Assembly: GCA_038503035.1 (NCBI GenBank)
Contig: JAVSML010024247.1
Span: 1-64,000 of the forward strand
DNA length: 64,000 bases
DNA from: Crocodylus rhombifer
Taxonomy: Eukaryota; Chordata; Crocodylia; Crocodylidae
Direction of reading: 5' to 3'
The translations under genes were made by a program, and so were the position numbers. The number at the start of each line of letters is the position of its first letter. Positions within the stretch are counted from its first letter, which is position 1. The notes under the pieces were generated by a model. That model searched no databases. It was not told the origin of the DNA and was given only the letters and a program-made list of their open reading frames with translations. Below, piece by piece: positions 23,010-35,602 of this stretch.

Positions 23010-23537
23010 TAGGGATAGAAGTTGCACAGAAACCAGTATATATGATTGGAACTGGAAACCAGTTCAAATTTGTAACACAACCGAAGTTCAGCGCTCACAT
23101 TTCAAAATGGCTGGAACCAGTTTAAGGTAAACCTGAATGGTTGTAGCGCTAGACTTAACTGATTTAGGTTAAATCGGTTTCTTGAACTTCTGTCTCAGAT
23201 CTCTTCCAGACTCCAATTAACTCAGTCCCTCAGCATCCCAGATGCTTTGTACTTCCCCTGAAAACTCCTCCTTGCAGGGTGGGCAGGCTAGCTTTGGCCG
23301 AAGCTGTCTGTTCCAACCAAGCAGGGAAGTGTGTTCTAGCACTCCCTGACTTCTGACCTAGGCCTCTGCAGACATGTGGCTTCATTTCCAGAATCAAAAG
23401 TGAATGTCTGTTCACTTGCTTATTGGTTCAATCTGTGTAGTTTAGCAGTCTATGCTAAGCAATCTATACAACTATGCAGACTAACCTGTGAAGATTGAAT
23501 CAATTCAGACTGGGGCTTTTTGACTGCCTGTACTTAG
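23010..23537 (+). repeat. MITE-like repeat, family A copy 1
   Basis: The left end reads near actagggatagaagttgcac and is followed by alternating AACTGG/CCAGTT words. The right end reads gattgaatcaattcagactg and then ctttttgactgcctgtactt. The same left-to-right order occurs at 29983, 47189 and, inverted, at 48581. Reading the right end in reverse gives a start similar to the left end (AGGGACAGA-type), consistent with short inverted termini. It is non-coding, and the family identity is unknown to me. Confidence 0.65.
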
Positions 23538-24029
23538 CGTAAATGCTTGAAGTTGCATTTGAGCCTCTGAACTAACATCCTTAGAAGCAGCTTCCTATTG
23601 ATGCCCTTGAGAGGAATTTTGTGAGTTGTTTTTTGTAAATCTGCAGATGGAGTATCTTGTATCCAAAGAATTTGGAGCCTGATACTCTTGACTTGCAATA
23701 GCAGACCTTAAACAGTTGGGGCGCTGACTAAAGGCCACCCATACATGATCAAACACATCATTTGAGTTGGATCTTTCATTCCATAAGCAGGTTGGGCAGG
23801 AAAGGGAGTAAAATCTAAATCCTGCTAGAACAATAAGAGGGATGCTGAATCAAAAAATCTTTACTGAATGTTCTACCCCTCAGCTCCTCTTGCAGGACTT
23901 ATTAAAGAGGTGTCCACGTGAGATTTCTCTTTTCTTTATCTTTGAAAACGATAGAGGGCTGGCTGAATGAAGATATTAGGATTTACTAACAGTAATTAAA
24001 AATTCTGAGGTAAAATGTTAGTTGTTCCC

Positions 24030-24950
24030 ATAATCACACTAGCACTGAATAGTTTCAGAATGATATACCTAGGGCCTGATTACAGTAATGCTCCTTTTAC
24101 TGGGTCAAATTCACTTCTATTTGACCAGCAGCATAGCCAATGGACTTACTGCAGTATTATTCCTTTAGTAACTGCCGTTTTGCCAAAAGTGACTTACCCT
24201 TTAGAGTCATTGCTTCTGGATAAATATTTTAGAAGCCTCCTTATTACTTTGGCACTTTTTTAGAACATGTTAGTCTAATGCGCTAAAAATATATTAAAAA
24301 ATTAAAGCACTTCCTTAATTATCTTGAATGGCATCCTTTTATCCAAAACAATGGTCTGTGTATTGTGACACATTACATAAAATTATTGTTTGCTCTTGTA
24401 AATTTGTTGCTCTTGTGTTAAGATTGTTAATTATGCTAATCTGTAGCCATAAATGATGAATTCATTTGAAGTGGCATGTTTATATGGCAGTTAATTCAGA
24501 CTTATATTAACACACATCATACGGTGGTGTCAACTGTGGATTAATTTACCTACAGTTTTATAAATTAATCCTGCTCCTACAGGCAAAACAGAGTTCCAGT
24601 TTTATGATTTCATTCTTTCTTGTTGCTTAGAAAATACATGGAAGTGTGAGGTGCCAAATACTCGTTTTTCCTGTTTCCTACATTTCCTTCTGGCCTAGCT
24701 TTTTGCAGCATGAAATACAATAGACCTGGTCCTGCTTCCACGAAAAACTTTGAAATAGTTGCCACTGGTTTCAGTGGGAGCACAAATGGTACTGTGGATA
24801 CTTGCCACATGCTGCTTTTACTATCATGCATTTTGAATACAGATATGCCTGAGTTCAGCCACAAGGTAATTGGGTTCAATTCAAGAATAATGGGATCAAA
24901 CTCGGTGACCTCTGTTATGCACGAGGTTAGGCAAGATGTTGGCCAAGGAA
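24030..24950 (+). repeat. Old repeat copy 2 (uninterrupted paralogue of 16999-20008)
   Basis: Collinear with the copy split by the LTR element at 17644-19572. At the equivalent insertion point it reads cttgttgcttagaaaatac with no interruption, acting as an empty site. The end (gacctctgttatgcacgagg, then ttaggcaagatg) resembles a decayed CR1 tail, so an old CR1-type family is the likeliest source; local duplication is the alternative. Confidence 0.65.
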
Positions 24951-25449
24951 GTTATCTCCTAATTGTTCTGCTGTACAGTTTTGGGGAATGAAGAAGACCC
25001 TGCCATTTGGAATGTGGTCATTTTTTGTACTTTTTTTAAAAACCAGTGCAGAGTTCTTTTTTTCTTTTCTTTTCTTTTTTTTGGTGATCCATGTGTGTAT
25101 GTGAATTCAGGAGTTGGCCTAATAAATTATATATATATGAATAACAAATAAACTTGTATTATTTAAAAATAGTAATTTTATGTGTGCATATTTTTCTAAA
25201 ATATATAATCTAAAAATGACCTGAATGTGGATTTTAAAGGTTAACCAGACCATGAAAGATTACATCACATTTTTTGGTTTGTAGTTTTCATCTGAGACGC
25301 AGACACTGCTGTTCCCTTTTTGTGGCTTGGATCAGATGCCTTTTCAAACTTGTGTTGATATGAGCTTTGGGTAATCTTAGGGCCACCTTATTTTCACAAT
25401 GTTCTGTTTGAAAATAATTTTTGATGATACTTCATACCATGTTTTAGTG

Positions 25450-25854
25450 CAGGGAAGCTCAACCCCCAGCTTGCAGGCCAAATCTGGCTTGTAGAGCCAT
25501 GACATCTGGCCCACAGGGCTTCCTATAGGCTGGGAAATTTTGGCAGCAGAGGAGTGGTAGCAGCTAGCACTGCCACTGATCCTCCACTGCCAAATTTCCA
25601 AGCCCGGTATGTCCAGATTGGGCCCAGGTCAATGCCACGTGCCTGGATGGACCTAGGCTGGGGTCACATGGCTGGATTGGGCTGTGGCTGCACCTCTCCC
25701 ACAAACTGGATCAGCTCCCAGTCACATAGCCAGATCAGCCCTCTGTTCTAGATTGAACTCTGCTGCTCCCACCCTTCGGGCTGCCTTGGGCCCACCAGCT
25801 GCATCTAGCCTGCAGAGGGACCTGGCACCACCCATGGGGCAAAAAGGTATCCTG
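25450..25854. mobile_element. hAT-like MITE with imperfect 8-bp target duplication
   Basis: Begins CAGGGAAGCTCAACCCCCAGC and ends near AAAAAGGTATCCTG. It is flanked by TTTTAGTG (25442-25449) and ATTTAATG (25855-25862), six of eight positions equal, as expected for an old hAT insertion. Internal phrases (ggccaaatctggct, tctggcccacaggg) are shared in style with the elements at 21633 and 43290. Non-coding. Confidence 0.55.
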
Positions 25855-26400
25855 ATTTAATGAAATTCAGGGTTGAATAGGTATTGACAAGTCAAATAAT
25901 AGAAATATTTGGTACATGGATACAGATTCAGGCTTAGCCTTGAATTATGGAGCACTTATCATTGTTGAAACTTCTGCTCTCCAAACCCATAGGATAGTCA
26001 GTGATGGACACCTTCCTTGGGCAGAGCTCTTCAACTTCTGAGTGGCCAGGGACCACATACTGTGTTGCACTGGTCCCCTCTGCCATGCTATGCAAAAGCT
26101 TCCTCTTTTCTCTCTCCGCTGTATTATACTTCCCCCTCTCTCCCCCCACACACAGGGCCCCTGGTCCCCTCCCCACCTCAGGCTTCCAGGCCAAGGGCTC
26201 CGTAAAGGTTGCACCACCCCCAACCTACTCTACCCCCCAGAGATAGGAAAGAGAAGCTGGGGACAGGAAGGGGGAACCTAAAGATTCCAGTAGCAGCCAA
26301 GGAGAGGGAAGCGGGAAGAGGTGCCTGACCAGGAGTTTGGAGGTTACTAGATAGCTCTCATGGACTGCCTGATGGAGTCCTGACCTAGTAGATGACTCAA

Positions 26401-26644
26401 ATGCAGCTTGAGACCAATTCTGAGTTACCCAACTGTAAGTGTAATTCTGTTTCTCACTCTGGGGCATGTCAGTCCCCCCCATTATAAGAGTAGGATTGCC
26501 GTCTAAAGTCATAGAGATATTTCCTTGTGCCATGTCTCTAGAGGGCAATCCTACTCCTATAACAGGGGCAGTTAGGCACCTAGCAGGGGTAACACGTTAG
26601 TCCTACGTGTCTGTCAGGTAACTCAGAATTGGATACAGGCTGCA
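26401..26644. repeat. Foldback element with ~100-bp arms
   Basis: The left arm (26401-26500) and right arm (26544-26644) are inverted copies. The ends pair as ATTCTGAGTTACC against GGTAACTCAGAAT, and the loop-proximal ends as GAGTAGGATTGCC against GGCAATCCTACTC. The middle of each arm is more diverged. The loop is about 43 bases. A transcript would form a long, partly perfect hairpin. It is probably a palindromic MITE; the flanks show no clear target duplication. Confidence 0.75.
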
Positions 26645-28352
26645 CTTTGAAACTGTTTGGGACATTGTCTAACTCTTTCAACTGATGAAGCTCTCTTCTT
26701 ATATGAAGTGCTCTGCCCTGTACCTTTGGGGGGGGCGTAGGGGAGGGAGAGGTAAATAGAGCCTATTGGGTATTCCCATAGCTGTTAATTCCACCCCTCC
26801 GCGCACAGAGCTTTGTCCTGCCAAGCACTCATATCCATATTTCTTTAACCGCCCCAACACCCACTGTTATTTTGGGGGTGCAATGCAAGGTATATTCCTG
26901 AAAGCATTTATTGAACTTAATGTTTAATTTTCCTTGAAATTACTTCTGTATAAAATGTAGTCAGTATAGGTTTTTGTGCTGTAACAGGCAGAGGAGAAGC
27001 AATGGCAGTGTCAGAGTCTCTAGGACAAGCAACAACTTTATGTGCTTCCAAAATGTGCTTATTTATTTTGTTTGTTTGTTTACTTTTATTTCTTCATACT
27101 CTGGAGGCCTCCACTGTTCTCCTGTTAGTGTTTCTTGTCTATCTTCTTTCATTCTCCCTACCCATCTCTGCTCTACTTTGAAGATGCATTTATGCTTTTT
27201 TGCATATGAATTGTGTTGAGAAATTTCAGAACTGCTTTGAAACATGAAGCTTTGGTATGTCCCAGAGACAAAGTGAACGTGTCTTCAGGCAACTGAATGA
27301 AACAGACAGAAACATTGACAGTACTGAGAACTCGACAAATGGCACTCCTGGCATTCAGGCAGCGCTCTCTTCCTTAGGACTGGTCCAGGGAGCAGTGTTA
27401 GAATACTGGATATACATGGTTGTTTAGCACTAAAGCTATCCTGTCAGTGATTCCACCATTAATGGAAATTTGAACATTTATTTTGAGATGGTGCTTTTCT
27501 TTACAAGTGAGTTGAAAGAGAAATTGAGGAAACAAACCACGTTTCCTGGAAAGTACCCATGGTCTAAAGGGAATTAACTGTGAGGGACATTAAGGGATTT
27601 TTAGTTTTATTTTTAAATAAAAGCCAGGAGCCCTTGTCTTTTCAGCTTGTCCAGTTCACCCTGGTGTAATGCTGCTGATTTTTATATCGGGTATGTGTTT
27701 AGTCCAGTATTTTGCTCAGGGTTAGCTTTCTGAATTACAGTAATATTCAAAAACACATGATAGAGGTGTTTTATTATTGTCAGTGAAGCTTTTATTGCAT
27801 GGTTATGCTCCATACTCTAGGTCACTCAACGTTCAATGATACATTTTATCATTTCAATGATACATTTTATCATTTGGGTATTCTATCCTAAGTGGGCTAA
27901 AGTTTGGTATAAGTCCAAGGCAATGGAAGAAAGGGTGGGGTAGGAGGATGAAATGGTTCATAGTGCTTATTGTTTTGTTTAAAGTCTTTGAATGAAAGGC
28001 TTCTGTGGGTGAATGATGACACTGACAGTGGATCATCAGACTTGTGTTGGAGATCTGTAGTTCAGGTTTTTAAACAGATCTAACCAAAACTCTAGACACT
28101 TTCCCCCTCTGCAGTCTACTGCTATCATATATCCAGCTGTTTACTTTGTGTTCAACTTGAATTTTCAGAGGGTACTAGTAGACTTGAAAGTAGTCTACTT
28201 CTAGATTAAAACTGCATTATAATCATTTATAAGGACATGTGGATGAGTTCCTGTGGTGGTTGTTTACTTAAAGTACCCATAGGAAATTTAGAGGCAGGTG
28301 GCTGAGCTTCCATGGTCTGTGGGCAAGAACAGGCACACAGATAGTTTAACAT
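26645..28352. other. Intronic, nothing recognised
   Basis: AT-rich sequence with no coding exon, RNA gene or named repeat visible. A short direct repetition, caatgatacattttatcattt, occurs twice in tandem near 27834-27878. Confidence 0.5.
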
Positions 28353-28885
28353 AGGGCACATCTTCATAAGACATTTACTGTGCAGTAGACTAATTAGCTG
28401 CTCAGTAAACATCTCAGCATCTACATGTGCAGCCACAGGAAACTAATAAATTCTACAGCAGGATAGTACTTGTAAAAAAAAAAAAAAAAACAAAAAAACC
28501 CCCCAACAAACAACCCCCCCTTACCCCCCTCCCAAATTGCCCAAACTCTGCAGCAGTGCACATGTCGACAGCAGTGCTAGTGTAGATGCTGGAAAAGATG
28601 ACTGGGGCATGTAGATGCTTCAGTGTGGGGATTGCCTGCTGGCTAGCCCTGTGCTCAAGCTCCCTTGTGCCTCAACCAGCCCCTCTGCAGCACATTGAGC
28701 TGGGGGAGCAGCCTGGAGCTGGCAGGCTGACTCCTTGGACCCCTCCCTGCCAGCTGGGTCTGCTCTGACCTGGCTCCATGTGCCGTGCCTGAATAAACTG
28801 CAGTTTTATCTCCCAGGCTCACATTCAGATGGCAGTAACTTTTGCAGTTTATTCAGGTGCTGTAATAGCATGTATAGATACGCCC
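28353..28885 (+). repeat. MITE-like repeat, family B copy 2
   Basis: The terminal words GGGCACATCT and, inverted, GGGCGTATCT (AGATACGCCC at the right end) match at eight of ten positions. The internal order (acatttactg, ggatagtacttgta, agcccctctgcagcacattg) matches the copy at 11003. An A-run followed by C-rich low-complexity DNA (about 28473-28540) is inserted in the middle. Non-coding. Confidence 0.6.
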
Positions 28886-29982
28886 ACACAGTAGTAGATG
28901 CACAGTAAGGGCAAGATACTGTTTCACCTATTCAGCACTTAAGTGTGATTCTATCCACCCTTTTCAAGTCCCTGAAAACAGTTAATACCAAAGACGGTGG
29001 GTTTTCTTCTTCATTGCTTTTGTGACTCAGACTTTAAAGGTAAGATGATGTAAGCGTATTACAAAAGTAGACACATGAAAGGATTCTAAGAACTTGAACA
29101 GGGTGTAATAGAATCACATTCTGGCACCTAAATCCGAACAGATTTTTGCTTGGTGGAATAAAATCTGGGCCTTAGTCCCTGCCCTTTCTGTAGTTTTTTT
29201 AAAGTGTCTGTTTTTAAGCTCACAGGAGTTTCTTTCACTTACTGATGACCCACCTGTTTTATGGATTGTCTGCTCTGGGGAAGCCAAAATCTCACCTAGT
29301 TGGAATATAGTCGTTGTACAGGAAACTTGCGTAAAACTTGCATTGTCTCAGATCCTGTATGCCTTACTCACAGAATCCCACTGCGGCTAATAGGACTGTG
29401 TGATGAAGCGGGCAAGATTTGGGCTGGATTTTTCTAATCCATAACATTGACTTTGCTTCACCTGCTGGAGGTTCCACCAGGAGAATTCTACCTCCAAGTA
29501 ATGGGAACATCTGTCATACTGAGGAATGGGGTTGAAGGAAATAATAGAGCAGCCTGGACTGGACATTTGAGGAGCAAGAAGCCACCTTCAGTGCCTTGTG
29601 GCTGCCAATATCCATTACCTGAAGTGCAGCTTGGACATAGTAGAGAACCAGGGCCCTTTGTATTTACAATGGCTAATGCTATCTGTCTTGTCACTTTGAG
29701 CACCAAACTTGAGCAGTTCTTAAATTGGGAAATAACCTGTTAAATCACTGGTGGACATTTTGTGGCTCATTATTTTTTTTATTACTTCATTAATTCACTG
29801 GTTAAGTTCAATGTCATAGCTCCTTTTGTGCTAGCCAGAAATATTACTCCGGAAAAGATGAGCAATGGTTCCCATTTTACGGTCCTAATCCCTAAATATT
29901 CTCACTCTTCTTTTTTAATCTCTTTCTTCCTCTTGCCATCCTAATCTTTTACTGTATGTATCAGAAATGGAAATTCTCTTGG

Positions 29983-30777
29983 ACTAGGGGCAGAATTTAT
30001 ACATAAACCAGTTTAAGTGATCAGAAACTGGTTTAAACCTGTAACAGAACAGAAGTTCAGTGACCCTAAACCAATTTCAAAATGACTGAAACTGGTTTAA
30101 AATAAACCTGGCTGAATGTAGTACCAGTCTTAACTGATTTGGATTAAGCCAGTTTATGAAACTTCTGTCCCAGACCCCTTCCTGGTTCAAGTTAAATCAG
30201 AGTCCCCCAGCATCCCAGCACTTTGCAGCCCTGGGCTAGGCTGTGCTGCCTGCTCCAGAGAGCAGGGCGGGCCCCACATGTCTTCTCCCTAGCTAGAGAA
30301 GTGAGGGCTGGCTTACTGGCTGGCTCACTGCCCCCCACTTTCCCCCTCACCCCCTGCTGGGGTCTGGGGCCAGGGAGAGGATTTAAATTCACCTTCCCCT
30401 GCGTACAGAACTGCCCTGCCCTGCCCTGCCCTGCTTACTTACTGCTGGCTGCAACTGTAGACTACCTCTTCCTGTTTCCAGGTGCCTCTGGGATTTGAAG
30501 TGATTAGCAACCCTGCAGAGTCCTGCTGCTGTAAGCCTGGACCCAACATCCTAGAGACTCTGTGAGGCAGCAGAAAGAGGAAGCTGACATATAGCACCTC
30601 CCTCCTCTCCTCCCTCCCACCCTGGCTTCTAGCTTAAGCCACTGCAGGCATGTGGCTATGTTTCCTGAATTGAAAGCAAATGTCTGTTCATTTGCTTGTT
30701 GGTTCAATCTTTGAAGCTTAGACTAACCTGCGGACTGAATCAATACAGTCTTGGGCTTTTTGAGTGTCTGTACTTAG
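29983..30777 (+). repeat. MITE-like repeat, family A copy 2
   Basis: The longest copy of family A, with both ends: a left end near actaggggcagaatttatac, the paired words gatcagaaactggtttaaac and tcaaaatgactgaaactgg, a GC-rich middle (30200-30450) with a four-fold CTGCC stretch, and the right end gactgaatcaatacagtc followed by ctttttgagtgtctgtactt. About 795 bp. The open frames in the middle are not supported as genes. Confidence 0.65.
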
Positions 30778-32817
30778 TCCTGAGGACTGAAGTGAAAAAA
30801 TACAGTACTTTGTAGCATGTGGTTGTAGCAGGATTCTACATAGGTGCAACAACTGTGCTTTTTATAAATATATGATAGAATTCTTAAGTATTAGGTTGAA
30901 GTCTAACGTGTAGATTTAAACAATAGGTGGCTTTTTATCCACCATACATTTCCAGTGACTCGCTGATGTATTGTTACACTAATTGTTGCAGCAATTATAG
31001 AACAATATATTACAGGTTCTGACTCAGAGTAGGGTTTTGTTCCAGTAGGTCCTGGCAATGCTAGTTTTCGTCAGGAAGAATTAATTGGTATGGTCAGCGT
31101 GGCAGCAAGTAAGTCCTGCACCAAGAAGCATGAGTGAAATGGGTTTTAGAACTAGTATTGTTCCCCTTAAAGGGAGACTCTTGCTTTGGATGAACATCCA
31201 GAAGTTTTGTTACTTGAACTTTGACTACATCTGTGACACTGGGTTCATACCAGAAGAGGAGCCCTTGTTAGGCTATTTCAGGGCTTTGCTGAGGTGCAGA
31301 ACTAGGAAGTACAGGAGTCTAAAAATGGAGTAAGTTGTAATAAGCTAGCCCTGTCTCCAAAAGATTTTCTTTTGTCATATGCATGTATGTATACTGGACC
31401 TGTTTTTCTACTATTTGTCAACTGACTCCTGTGCAAAGCAAATACATAGTGCTGCCATTGTGATTAAGTTGTCATAACCTTGATTTGCACTGATGCAGGT
31501 AATTATACATATTGCAGGGGCAACAGAAAATCAGGCTTCCAGTTCTAGGAGCTGAGTGGGGAGGTTTGCTTGCTCTATGTTAAAATAACTTTAAAAAAAA
31601 AAAAGTATTGTATATAGAGTGCACGTTCAAGATTGTATAACAATTCACTGTTAGGACAGAGGATTGATTCCAGATCTCTAGACTTCATCCTGTGCTTTAA
31701 CCACTTCACCTTCCTCTTTTTGTCCATCAGTAGTAGTAGAAATCTCTGGGAGTGTTCTCCATTATGTCACAGTTCAGAATTTGAAATGCTTCATTAATAA
31801 TGAGGCTCTTGAACAGTGAAAACAGAACAATTGAAGGAAAGTGTTTTGTGTATTATGCAGGGTTTCTTAAAGGCCTCACTGTGAAAAGAAATTTGAACTC
31901 ATGGCAGAGGTGATATCTTTTATTAGACTGACTAGATATGTGCAAAAAAGTATCACGGTGAAAATGCATAAAACAAAAGGTTTTCGGTTAGTGTCTCTCA
32001 AGTGAAAGAGAGAGAGATTTCCTTCTATAAGTGCTGTCTATGGGATGAAATCCAGGAAATGTGGCAATGCTCAGTGTTGCTGTGCCTAACTCTTTGGCAC
32101 CCTGCTTCTGGAGTGGAGTTAATGAGCATGAGTTAGGCACCAAATTCCCTATAAAATGCCAGGAAAAAACTGAGCTAAAGTGTAATGCTGGAGAAAGGGT
32201 GCTTGAAATCCTGCCTTTCTCTGCAGCCAAGTGACTGTCTAATGTAAATAGAGTGCACAGTCTTTGAGCCACAGACCATAGTCTAGCACTTTTCCCTTAC
32301 AGGGGAGTGCCATCATCTCTGAGCTGCTCCTACTTGCTCCTTATCCTTTTTATCCCAGGAATCTTGCACTGTTGGCTGTCTAGAGGGCCAGCTTCAACAG
32401 GATGGATGGCGTCCAAAGCCCTTAGCCTGGTGGTAAGGGTTCTCTCAAGTGGGAGTTATGGGTATAGATGGGTAAGGAGGTCCTAAAACCCCGGTCTCTG
32501 GCTTCTTGGTACCCTTACTACAGGATATTGGGCAAGAGGTAGGCACTGTCACTGGTTATTTTGGAGGGCTTCAGTTTTATGCTAAACTCAATGGTGCTGT
32601 CATTAGGGATCCTTAGTTCTACCTATGCTCCACTTTCAGTACCGAAGTGCTTTTTAGATCTTCGGTCATATACACAAACGTGAATGAGAACTGCTGGCTA
32701 TATGAAAGGAAGCTTGCTTAGCTGAAGAGTGCTTTACAGTTCACTGCACCATGGTGTAACCTTGCCAGCCTCAGGAATTTTTTTTGAGAGTTTCAGTTGT
32801 TGTTTTTTTTTCTGCAG
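30778..32817. other. 3' part of intron 1
   Basis: Mostly unique sequence leading to the exon 2 acceptor. An A-rich run occurs near 31591. The branch-point region is not assigned. The last 30 bases are a T-rich tract ending in TCTGCAG. Confidence 0.5.
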
Positions 32818-33014
32818 ACTGGCCAGAATAAGAGTAAGACATTGAACGGATGAGTTCTGCTGGTAAGATCTGCAGTCACACCATGACAGCCGGCGAGGCA
32901 GAAGCTGGGGAATTAGTTCTGGAGCCCCTGGTCACTTGCAAGCTATGTCTCTGTGAATATTCTCTTGATAAGATGACCACCCTTCAGGAATGCAGCTGCA
33001 TCTTTTGTACAGCG
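32818..33014 (+). CDS. RNF144B: RNF144B exon 2: start codon and first half of RING1 (CDS 32850-33014)
   Basis: First coding exon of an RBR (RING-in-between-RING) E3 ubiquitin ligase, which transfers ubiquitin through a RING2 cysteine in a later exon. The acceptor is TCTGCAG at 32811-32817 and the donor is GCG followed by GTAAGC at 33015. Translation from ATG 32850 gives 55 residues; an in-frame TAA at 32835-32837 rules out an upstream extension. RING1 ligands visible are Cys30, Cys33, Cys48, Cys50 and Cys53, with a cysteine where many RINGs have histidine, as is usual in RNF144 proteins. The residues TCKLCLCE at 29-36 and DKMTTLQEC at 40-48 identify RNF144B rather than RNF144A. The first ATG has C at -3, while an in-frame ATG at codon 12 (32883) has A at -3. 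The exon ends in phase 0, as does the intron joining it to 53477. Confidence 0.95.
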
Positions 33015-33055
33015 GTAAGCATCAGCAGCTTCTTAATCAAAGTTTCAGGATAGAG

Positions 33056-33334
33056 CAGTGGTTCTCAACCTATTTGGGCTCGAGGCATCCTCCTTGGGCT
33101 CAAGGCCCCCCTCCATAACTTTTGTGAATTGAGTGGCTCCTGATTTCAAAAACAAATTTTATATATTATAGCACTTACCTCTTTGAAGAGGGGGCAGGCA
33201 GTGGCAGTGGGAGACTTGCCAGGCTGAGACAAGCCTGAGCCTGGCATATCTGCTTACCTCCTCACACCTTGTAGCACCTTTCAGACGATTTTGCAGCAGC
33301 TCAGGGTGCCCCAGCACTCGGGTGAGAATCATTG
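33056..33334. mobile_element. hAT (Charlie-like) MITE
   Basis: Begins CAGTGGTTCTCAACC and ends GGTGAGAATCATTG, the typical inverted termini of Charlie-group hAT elements. The flanking 8-mers ggatagag and ggatcagt share only their first four bases. It lies 41 bases after the exon 2 donor. The GC-rich interior has no coding. Confidence 0.75.
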
Positions 33335-35170
33335 GGATCAGTCACAGAAGGTGGAAACAGGAAAGATCTAATATAGTGTTTTTATAGTAGGAATCGAGCA
33401 CTAATATCATCTTCTCCTTTCCAGCCCCACACAAAATCCAGCACCCTAGAATTCCAACAAAAATACTCCCATAGCCACATATTTTTATCAATTGACTTGC
33501 TTTCACTTTTACCTAATACATTGATAATTGATATATTTTAAATAAATTGAATAATAAACTACAGCAGAATACCATCTATCAAAAAAAGAATAGCGGAGCA
33601 TGTAAACAGTTTATATTCAATCTGGTTTATTATTTTTCCTTAGGAAAACTCTTAAATAAAATAGGATTGCTATAGGGTGTTTGAAGCAGCATTTTATAAA
33701 AATTCTTCCCCACAAAGCTTTTACAGACAGTCTAAAAGACACAAGCCTCAGGTGCATTACATACTGCAGAGATGCTGTTTTTGAGAATGGCCTTAGAAAC
33801 CAAATTATGGTTTTAAATACCATAAATGTAACTTTGTTTGTGGAATTTCTTTAGCACTTTTTCATGTATTCTTCTCTGCAAATTCATTTTGTAGCAATTC
33901 TATTTAGATAATCTCCAAATCTTTGTTCAATCACTTCAGGTGAGGCAAATCAGCATAGCTACATTGAGCTCATGAAGCCATGACAATTTACACCCAAGGG
34001 GAATTGGACCTTAGTCCCTGCATTCACACACTTTGCAGACTATCCACATACCTCTCTCACCCATTCCAGTAGGCTATAACATGTTTGAACCTGGTGTTTT
34101 TTGCCTTTATATTGTTCACTTGTTTCTCTCCCACGTTTTTCATGGCTTGCTTGTCATGGAAGGGATGGGCAAAAATGATATTTTTTCCCCTTTTCCTCTT
34201 GGTTAAACTTTCTCTTAATTAGCAGAAATTGTGGAAGTACAGCTGTTTGTGACATTGTATGAGTCGGGTGGCTGAGGGCTGTGTCCTTGACTGCAAATAA
34301 TTCTGCCTTCTTTCATGCTGTTTCTGTTGGCTCTCTTCCTGACACTTACTGAGATTGAAGGCTGTCAGCATGGCTGTATTAGCCATCTGTGGAAGCCAGC
34401 TATGATACAGTTCCTAATACCTTTTCATTCTATACACCTTATCTGGTATCCTGATCATTGTTCCACACAATGTTAGTGGGCCCTCACAGTGGTGTATTGT
34501 GTATAAAACCAGGAGCACAAACCAGTCCTTAGCTATTTCTTCCTCTTTAAACTAGGCACAGAATGTTTCTAAGGGTGTGTCTGTTCTGCTTCTGTGGTAA
34601 TCATGAGACAATTGCTAAGAAATGAGCCCTGCCTACTTGCTCCTGCTCTGTATGAGCTGCATGCTGAAAGTATGCCAGGCAGTTGCTATTAAAATAGTGC
34701 TAAGAGTGATCAGTACAGCTCTTGGGAGCATAGCTGAGACCTGAAATCCTTAGAGCACTGCTGATCCTCATACACCAAAAAATGACTATGTGACTTGTTT
34801 CAGCAGGCAGCATGTGCTGAGTGGGCAGGTCTTGACTGTGCTGAGGATCTCTAGGAAAGCAACATTAAAAGTACCTGAAAGCATTTTCATAGGATGCAAT
34901 TCAAAGGAATTTTTGCTGCTAATCATAGCACTTGGATTGTTAATCACCCACCTTTTGAGAAGATTATTTCCTTCTGGGATGAATGTCCATGTTGTGTTTC
35001 TGAGAGGTAGAGCACAGAACTCAAGGCCCAGACAGAAAGTTAGCTTTATGTCCCTCTGATATTGGGATGTTATGGAGGCCAGAATGGCTTTTGGGTGGTT
35101 GTATGAGTTACAGCAGCTTGTCTCCAGCTGCCTTTTGGCAGCAATACATATTGCTATATGTGGTATATGG
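33335..35170. other. Intronic, nothing recognised
   Basis: AT-rich unique sequence. The opposed frames of 133 and 89 codons at 34786-35187 overlap each other on both strands and match no family I know. Confidence 0.5.
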
Positions 35171-35602
35171 TTATGGGGCTGGAGCACATGACATATGAGG
35201 AGAGGCTGAGGGAACTGGGCTTAGTTATTCTGGAGAAGAGAAGACTAAGAGGGACTTTAATAGCAGCCTTTATTAACCACATGGTGGATGGTTACAAAGG
35301 GGATGGAGCTAGACTGTTCTCTGTGGTACCAGATGACAGGACAAGGAGCATGGTCTTAAGTTGCAGCAAGGTAAGTTTAGGTAAGATATCAGGAGAAGTT
35401 TTCTCACTGGGAGGTTAGTAACTAACTGAAACAGGTTACTGGGAGAGACTGTGGAATCTCCATCCTTAGAAGTTTTTAAGACCTGGCTAGACCAAGCCTT
35501 GGCTGGGATGATCTTGTTCGGGCTGGTCCTGCTTTGAGCAGGGGATTGGATTAGATGACCTCCTGAGGTCCCTTCCAACCCTAATTGTCTATGATTCTAT
35601 GT
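35171..35602 (+). mobile_element. CR1 LINE 3'-end fragment C
   Basis: Carries the C-terminal ORF2 region (ERLRELGL, then EKRRLRGTLIAAF in translation), a 3' untranslated region (ggattggattagatgacctc, then gaggtcccttccaaccctaa) and the terminal TCTATGATTCTATG. It is 5'-truncated and internally decayed. It is of a different subfamily from copies A and B (AAF and VDGYKG rather than CRLVRG-type words). Confidence 0.85.

Larger units (their letters stand above)
9827..32817 (+). other. RNF144B: Putative intron 1 of RNF144B
   Basis: Bounded on the right by a firm acceptor (T-rich tract then TCTGCAG at 32811-32817) and on the left by the tentative donor at 9827. The intron is about 23 kb and filled with repeats annotated separately. 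If the true first exon lies elsewhere, the left boundary moves. Confidence 0.4.

Noticed and set aside
34786..35187. 133-codon minus-strand frame opposite an 89-codon + strand frame
   Set aside because: Mutually antisense frames with no family resemblance; runs into CR1 fragment C.
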